A stretch of 64,000 nt of DNA from Plumapathes pennacea (lineage: Eukaryota > Cnidaria > Anthozoa > Antipatharia > Myriopathidae). The notes beneath the pieces were generated by a model. The model made no database searches. It had not been told where the DNA came from and worked only from the letters and a program-made list of their open reading frames with translations. Made by a program: the position numbers and the translations under genes. Below, in pieces: positions 59,190 to 64,000 of this stretch. The stretch covers positions 2,613,115 to 2,677,114 of the forward strand of contig OZ038465.1 in NCBI GenBank assembly GCA_964036295.1, given 5' to 3'. The number at the start of each line of letters is the position of its first letter. Within the stretch, counting starts at the first letter, position 1.

Positions 59190-60066
59190 AAAAGTTTTCA
59201 CGGTTGGAGACCTTGGTTGCTACTCTTGAATTACAATTCAATTACAAATCTGTCATTAGATCAGAAGTTAAAACTGTCTCTCTCCTGTGGTTTCTGTCAA
59301 TCACTCGTTCTCTCGTGATATTATTTTACATTGTATGTTGCGAGTTAATCAGTAAAACCTGGAAGACCGCGCCAGTGAAGGATTCACGAGGTTTACAGTT
59401 TTGATGTTTAGACCCTGTTTTCATGTTGGAGTATTTCCGGAAGAGTTATTGATCATTAGATCACTGGACCAATTCGACCCACGCATTCATGGTCTAGAAC
59501 GTTTTTGGTTATGTGTGAGTCAATTCCAACTGCGATCACCCCCCCCCCCCCCCCCGGGCAAATCCCCGGGCATTTGACTTTTTTGAAAATCTTTGGTCAA
59601 ATGCCCGGCTTTGCGGGCAAAAATCATGGTCAAATGCCCCGCTGGTCGGGCTCTAAAGCGTCGAATTTCCCATTCTCCAAACGAGGGATTTTTCAATAGT
59701 TTTCAATAAAACGCGACAGAAGGCCGCCACATCTATATTTCAAATTTTAAGTGGCCAATATCAAAAGCCAACAAATACGCTATAACAAAACAAAGACAAA
59801 GTATTTTTCGATATTTTTATCCCCGAGCGAAGCGAGGGTAATAATCTCGACGCCAATGCAGCAAGATCGCCTTATTTGAAGACTCCAAGCGTGTCGCCAT
59901 CTCGAAATTAATGTTCGAGTGTGTGTGTGTGTGGTACGACCTCGTCCCCAGGGCCATCCCCGTCGAGCGACCAAGCCATTTTCTTGGTGACATGTAAACA
60001 AGCGACTCGCTTTGACGGTTCTAAATTTGTTACACTCGAAGAAGCGTATTAAATTGATAAAATTAA

Positions 60067-60098
<32 letters not shown>

Positions 60099-60394
60099 CA
60101 AAACAAACAAACAAACAAACATACACGTGAGTGGTTAGGATAAAGCGTTGGCTGAACAAATTGCGGCTTTTCTTGAAATTCATACAAATTTCGGTGTCCA
60201 AATGATCAACTTTGCTTACCTTTCAAGCCTCGGGAGTATTCTGTAGTTGCGTGTAAATGTTGTCTCAGAGGATTTTGGAGTTCAGCTAGTGTCTACGAAA
60301 ATTACAGACTGTGCACGTTGTCTGAACTAAACCGAGACTGCCGTGCAACAAAGATTTTTTTAGCGGCCGACTGGTGGCGTCGCTACACAGCCGT
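59190..60394. other. Repeat fragments, no recognisable gene
   Basis: Holds a C run followed by CCCGGGCAAATCCCCGGGCA at 59539-59575 with GGTCAAATGCCCGG repeats, the 50787-type repeat (59821-59912), GT repeats (59918-59933) and an AAAAC/AAAC array (60067-60120). Confidence 0.6.
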
Positions 60395-61195
60395 GGTTTC
60401 TACAGGTTAAATTTGCAGGTTAAATTTGCAGTTTAAAATAAAAGTCCAATTAGTTGAAATACCTTCAATGCCAGCCTTAATAAAATTGTTATTTCGCTCA
60501 CGTTCGATGCACTTTTTTCGTGCGATTCGATTGGCGGAGTTCGATGCGATTTGGAGCACCTGTGAATACTATCGGCGGTTTCGTGGCTTTCTCGGTATGA
60601 CTTGATGTGGTTTTGTAGGTTTGTGCACGTTTTTGACCGTTTTGCGGGCCGTGCAACAAATCGTACGTGGGGGGTACCCCGGGGCAGCCCTTTGCTTGAC
60701 TCAAGAGTCACTGTTGGTTAGCAGTTTAACAGAGATTAGAGGAAACTCATGACAGACGGCAGCGCTGGAGCTGTGAGTGAAAATAATTCTTTTCCATCCG
60801 TTTGAATTAGTGTAATTATGAATTAGTGACATTGAATTAATGACTGCCGTCTGTGAGTCAAGCAAAGGGCAGCCCCGGGGTATCCCCACGTACGATTTGT
60901 TGCTCCAAACATGGCGGCAAAACCCGAATCCTTTCCACGGCCCGCAAAACGGTCAAACCCGTGCACAAACCTACAAAGCCGCATCAAGTCATTTCGAGAT
61001 AGCCACGAAACAGCCGGTAGCTTTCACGCGTGCTCCAAATCGCATCGAACTCCGCCAATCGAACCGCACGAAAAAAGTGCATCGAACGTGAGCAAAATAC
61101 GAATTTATCAAGGCTGGCATTGAAGGTATTTTGAACTAATTGGACTTTTATTTTAACCTGCAAATTTAACCTGCCAACCTGCAACCTGCAAATTG
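60395..61195. repeat. ~800-bp imperfect palindrome
   Basis: Arms 60395-60715 and 60855-61195 are inverted copies (GGTTTGTGCACG..., CGTACGTGGGG, GACTTTTATTTTAA and mirrors). The ~140-bp centre has its own inverted CAGACGGCAG/CTGCCGTCTG. The ORFs on the two strands are mirror images and not called. Both ends carry short tandem CAGGTTAAATTTG units. Confidence 0.75.
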
Positions 61196-61199
61196 TCCC

Positions 61200-61630
61200 G
61201 TCCGCGCCTGAAACAGAAAAGAATTATTGGGTGACACGCCTGAGACTCTGTGGTTAAAAGCATACTCTGCGCCTCTAATTTATAAATTCTAACAGAAAAC
61301 CTATTAAATTTTGGTTTTACTTCCTGTTCTGAGCGGCACGCCTGGAGTAGAAACGAATTATTGGGTGACACGCCTGAGATTCTGTGGGTAAAAACATACT
61401 CCGCGCGGCTATAATTTCTCAATTCTAATAGCAAACTTAAGTTATGGTTTTCCCTCCTGTTTTAGGCGGCACGCCTGGAGTAGAAACAAATTATTGGGTG
61501 GCACGCCTGAGATTCTGTGGGTAAAACTTTATACTCTGCGCCTAAATCTCTAAATTCTAACAGAAAAGCTAAGTAATGATTTTCCCTCCTGTTTTGGGCG
61601 GCACGCCTAAAATTCCGTGGGTAAAATATA
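61200..61630. repeat. ~134-bp tandem repeat, about 3.3 copies
   Basis: AATTATTGGGTGACACGCCTGAGA recurs at about 61222, 61356 and 61489, each followed by CTGTGG.TAAAA, an ACTC.GCGC block and CCTCCTGTT.T.GGCGGCACGCC. Period 133-134 bp. It is non-coding. Confidence 0.8.
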
Positions 61631-61689
61631 CTATACATAAATAATCTTGCATTGCTAACAGCAAAATCGTTTTCCTTTCGGTGACATGT

Positions 61690-62440
61690 ATGAAGCAGAA
61701 AATAACACTAGTTGTAGCTTTCGCTAAGGCACGGTTCAGACGCCGCTCCTGACATGCGCCGAACCTAATGCTTGAATTAAGTACGGCAGAAGAGCGGCGT
61801 CTGAATCAATTAGGTTCGGCATATTTGAATTAGGTACGGCAGCGGTATTTAAGGTTCGACTGACGCTGTCGCATAATCCGACGTGGGAGAGACATTGATT
61901 CAGACGCCGCTCTTCACATGTGCCGTATCTATTGCATGAATTATTTTAAATTATTTTGAATTAAAAACATGTATCCTTAAACATAAGCACTATTGTGTAT
62001 TTGGTGCGGCAGGAAAAGTTCGCCGTTTGAATCAACAGTCGCTCCTATGTCGAACCAGGGTCGAATCTATTACTATTAGGTTCGGCGCATGTCAGGAGCG
62101 GCGTCTGAACCGGGTCTAAGTGTCAACGAGAGAAAAAGAACTCGATGACAGATGCTAGTGAGTGCATGTGTTAACCTCGTGCAAAATACTCCCTCCTGAT
62201 TGGCTAAGAAAGGTCACACCATAAATCAACATCTCTTTTCATTGGCTCTGTTAGCTCTAATATTTCCGGCACCAAAGTCTCCAGGGAATCTACACCTCAC
62301 ATTACACTTTTAACAGCTCGATCGAGAATTTTTCTGCCTGCTGCAATACTTCGCGTGGCATTATGCTGGCCGCCTCGCAAGCCGACCGTCTTTGCTCGGC
62401 TTGCTCGTTGGCAATTATTGGGTGTTACCTGTCTTAAAAA
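61690..62440. repeat. Inverted copy of the segment around 55057-55329/56662-56684
   Basis: ACTAGTTGTAGCTTTCGC on the left; GCCGCCTCGCAAGCCGACCG and TCGTTGGCAATTA on the right. Interrupted here by a Harbinger-like MITE, whereas the other copy is interrupted by the fold-back element at nearly the same point. Confidence 0.7.
61728..62116. mobile_element. Harbinger-like MITE, copy 2 (389 bp, TAA duplication)
   Basis: TAA at 61725-61727 and 62117-62119; GGCACGGTTCAGACGCCGCT and mirrored end. It has 18 bp more than copy 1 near the left end (CTTGAATTAAGTACGGC). Confidence 0.75.
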
Positions 62441-63230
62441 CAAAAATTAACTGTGACACAGCGACAAGCGAGTTTGGGAAAACAACCGGAAGCGGGAGGG
62501 GGTCATATTTACCGAACGTGATATCCTAGTATGGATATAAACATCCAGGCGCGTCGCCGGAAGAAAGAAAAAAAAATTGTGAATAGGGAAACAGCACGGT
62601 TATAAGAACAAAATACCAGTTTTCTAAACTGGTGCGGCTCGTTTGCAATCAGAAACCGGATGACCACTTGGTGCTCCTGCGCTTGTTTACCACAGGAAAC
62701 CAGTTCTCCAGAGCTCTTAAATCAAAACTTATCAGCAATCATTTTTGTGCTTTGGTGCAAGTGTAGAATTGTGAACGGCGAGATAAATTTTTCTGTGAGG
62801 TTTAAAACATGAAACTGTTTTTTGAGCTTGTAAATAGAAGGCTGTCTCATTGCTACGTCACGGAGTTTAATAGTAAAATGAGCGGACGATCAGGAACTTC
62901 AAAAACCAAACAGCTTGTATTCGTACGAAACAATTTCCTTCACATAACACTGTATTTTTTGAGGGAACACTTTCTTATTACAGTGCAGCACTTTCACATG
63001 CCCTCTCCTTTTTCCTTGATCACAAGTGTGGCTCGAATCACTTTTCGTTTTTGCTTACAAGCTGAAATTTCCCAATTCATTCTGGCGATCACCAGCCGGG
63101 TAATGGAACTGTCCTGGTGCTCGCCCACTGTGAGAATTTTGGATACCTTGAATATTTCATCACACTTTTTGGTCAAAATTACGTATCCTGTGGTGATATT
63201 GTGCGGCCGCTAGCAGCGGCTATGTTTATA
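62441..63230. other. No confident gene; uninterpreted ORFs
   Basis: A plus-strand ORF of 134 codons (62809-63213) and an overlapping minus-strand one of 60 codons (63176-62994) have no motif I recognise. Lengths are within chance for this AT content, though a short exon on either strand cannot be excluded. Confidence 0.4.
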
Positions 63231-63231
63231 A

Positions 63232-63405
63232 CCAGGAACCGGGAACCCGGGAACGTGGAACGTGGAACGTGGAACGTGGAACGAGGAACTTGGGAACCGG
63301 CAACCGGCAACCGGCAACGGGGAACCGGGAACCTAGGAACCGGGAACCGGGAATCGCGAACGGGGAACTGGGAACCGAAATCTGGAAAGGGGAACGCAAA
63401 AATTG
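63232..63405. repeat. GGAACCG-type heptamer minisatellite
   Basis: About 23 degenerate copies of a 7-bp unit, GGAACCG shifting to GGAACGT and GCAACCG in blocks. The 98-codon ORF over it is repeat-derived. Confidence 0.9.
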
Positions 63406-64000
63406 GAATTTAATCAGAACAAAACCAAATTACTGGATTTTTTGAAGATTTTTTCTTGGTTTTCGCCTGATAAAGAAACCTATAATTTGTCTGATTTATC
63501 CGCTAGTTATAGATGTTAATGGGCAAAATGGTTTAAAAACCTGCCCCCACACGAAAAGAGAATATCTGTTGGCTAGCGTCATTGTTGCCAGCTGGCCAAT
63601 CAGGTTAGATTTTCGCCTACTGACGGCCAAATCACGTGATTAATGGGTGCATTAAAAGCCAGTGACCGCTCATTACGCCTGTCTTTCGTTTCATCATCGC
63701 ATGGTGCACGAAATCGGAGCAAACTGGGTAAGCTAAGAAATATTCATCCTTTTGAGTCGTCCACAGTATACTTTTACTCATTGAAGATATTTTTAATCCT
63801 TAGAGACAATGAAGTGGATCACGAAAGGGGGACGACATCTTCAAGGTGAGGAGATCAGCTTTTTATGTATGATTCAAACTCCGTGCGCGAGAAACAAAGC
63901 AGCCTATTATTTTATTATTTGCTAAACAAGCCTGCTTCTTGGACCTTTAGATGCAACTTTTTTCTTTATCGGAGCCCAACTTTGAAGTCAATAAGCTTCT
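63406..64000. other. No recognisable gene; possible upstream region of a gene beyond the window
   Basis: CCAATCAGG (63596-63604) and CACGTGATTAATGGGTGC precede a short open stretch with a GTAAGC donor-like site at 63729. That is suggestive only. Confidence 0.2.

Noticed and set aside
60433..61123. ORFs of 92, 83 and 70 codons with shared residues (SHRTPPI)
   Set aside because: Both strands of one palindrome; the similarity is structural, not a gene pair.

Overview
The window looks like animal nuclear DNA from a cnidarian, most probably a stony coral. That is an inference from three things: a cluster of intronless rhodopsin-class receptor genes, THAP/SWIM/MULE-type transposon genes of the kind abundant in cnidarians, and a very high load of short inverted-repeat elements. 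It is eukaryotic: genes have GT-AG introns and AATAAA signals, and most of the sequence is AT-rich non-coding DNA. I saw no rRNA, intact tRNA or CRISPR array.

The backbone is a cluster of five near-identical, single-exon G-protein-coupled receptor (GPCR) genes, all on the + strand: 1-1007 (5' end cut by the window), 9249-10289, 16010-17062, 33515-34555 and 43447-44469. They arose at least partly by two large tandem duplications. Units A/B (7639-14396 and 14397-21037, about 6.7 kb each) carry receptors 2 and 3. Units C/D (28863-36782 and 36785-46532, about 7.9 and 9.7 kb) carry receptors 4 and 5. Receptor 1 has the C/D-type 3' flank. All five frames are open. Differences concentrate in the N-terminus, extracellular loop 2, extracellular loop 3/top of TM7, and an Arg-Thr repeat in the cytoplasmic tail.

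Mobile DNA fills most of the rest. Units A and B each hold a decayed element with a convergent SWIM-type gene and THAP-type gene between imperfect terminal inverted repeats. Between the duplications sit a 5'-truncated LINE (22597-25565, reverse transcriptase with motif A Asp changed to Asn) and a multi-exon MULE-like transposase-derived gene on the minus strand (25579-28708). Several non-autonomous elements can be delimited exactly because a duplicated sequence keeps the empty site. These include two TTAA-flanked Kolobok-like elements (18751-19207, 37182-39049) and a poly-G/poly-C-ended family with 10-bp target duplications (49798-49976, 54482-54811, 57949-58195).

From 46.5 kb to the end I recognise no conventional host gene. 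This part is nested transposons, long palindromes (60395-61195, 55330-56661), a 134-bp tandem array and a heptamer minisatellite, plus inverted or direct copies of sequence from the first half of the window. All coordinates of repeat edges were read by eye and may be off by several bases.
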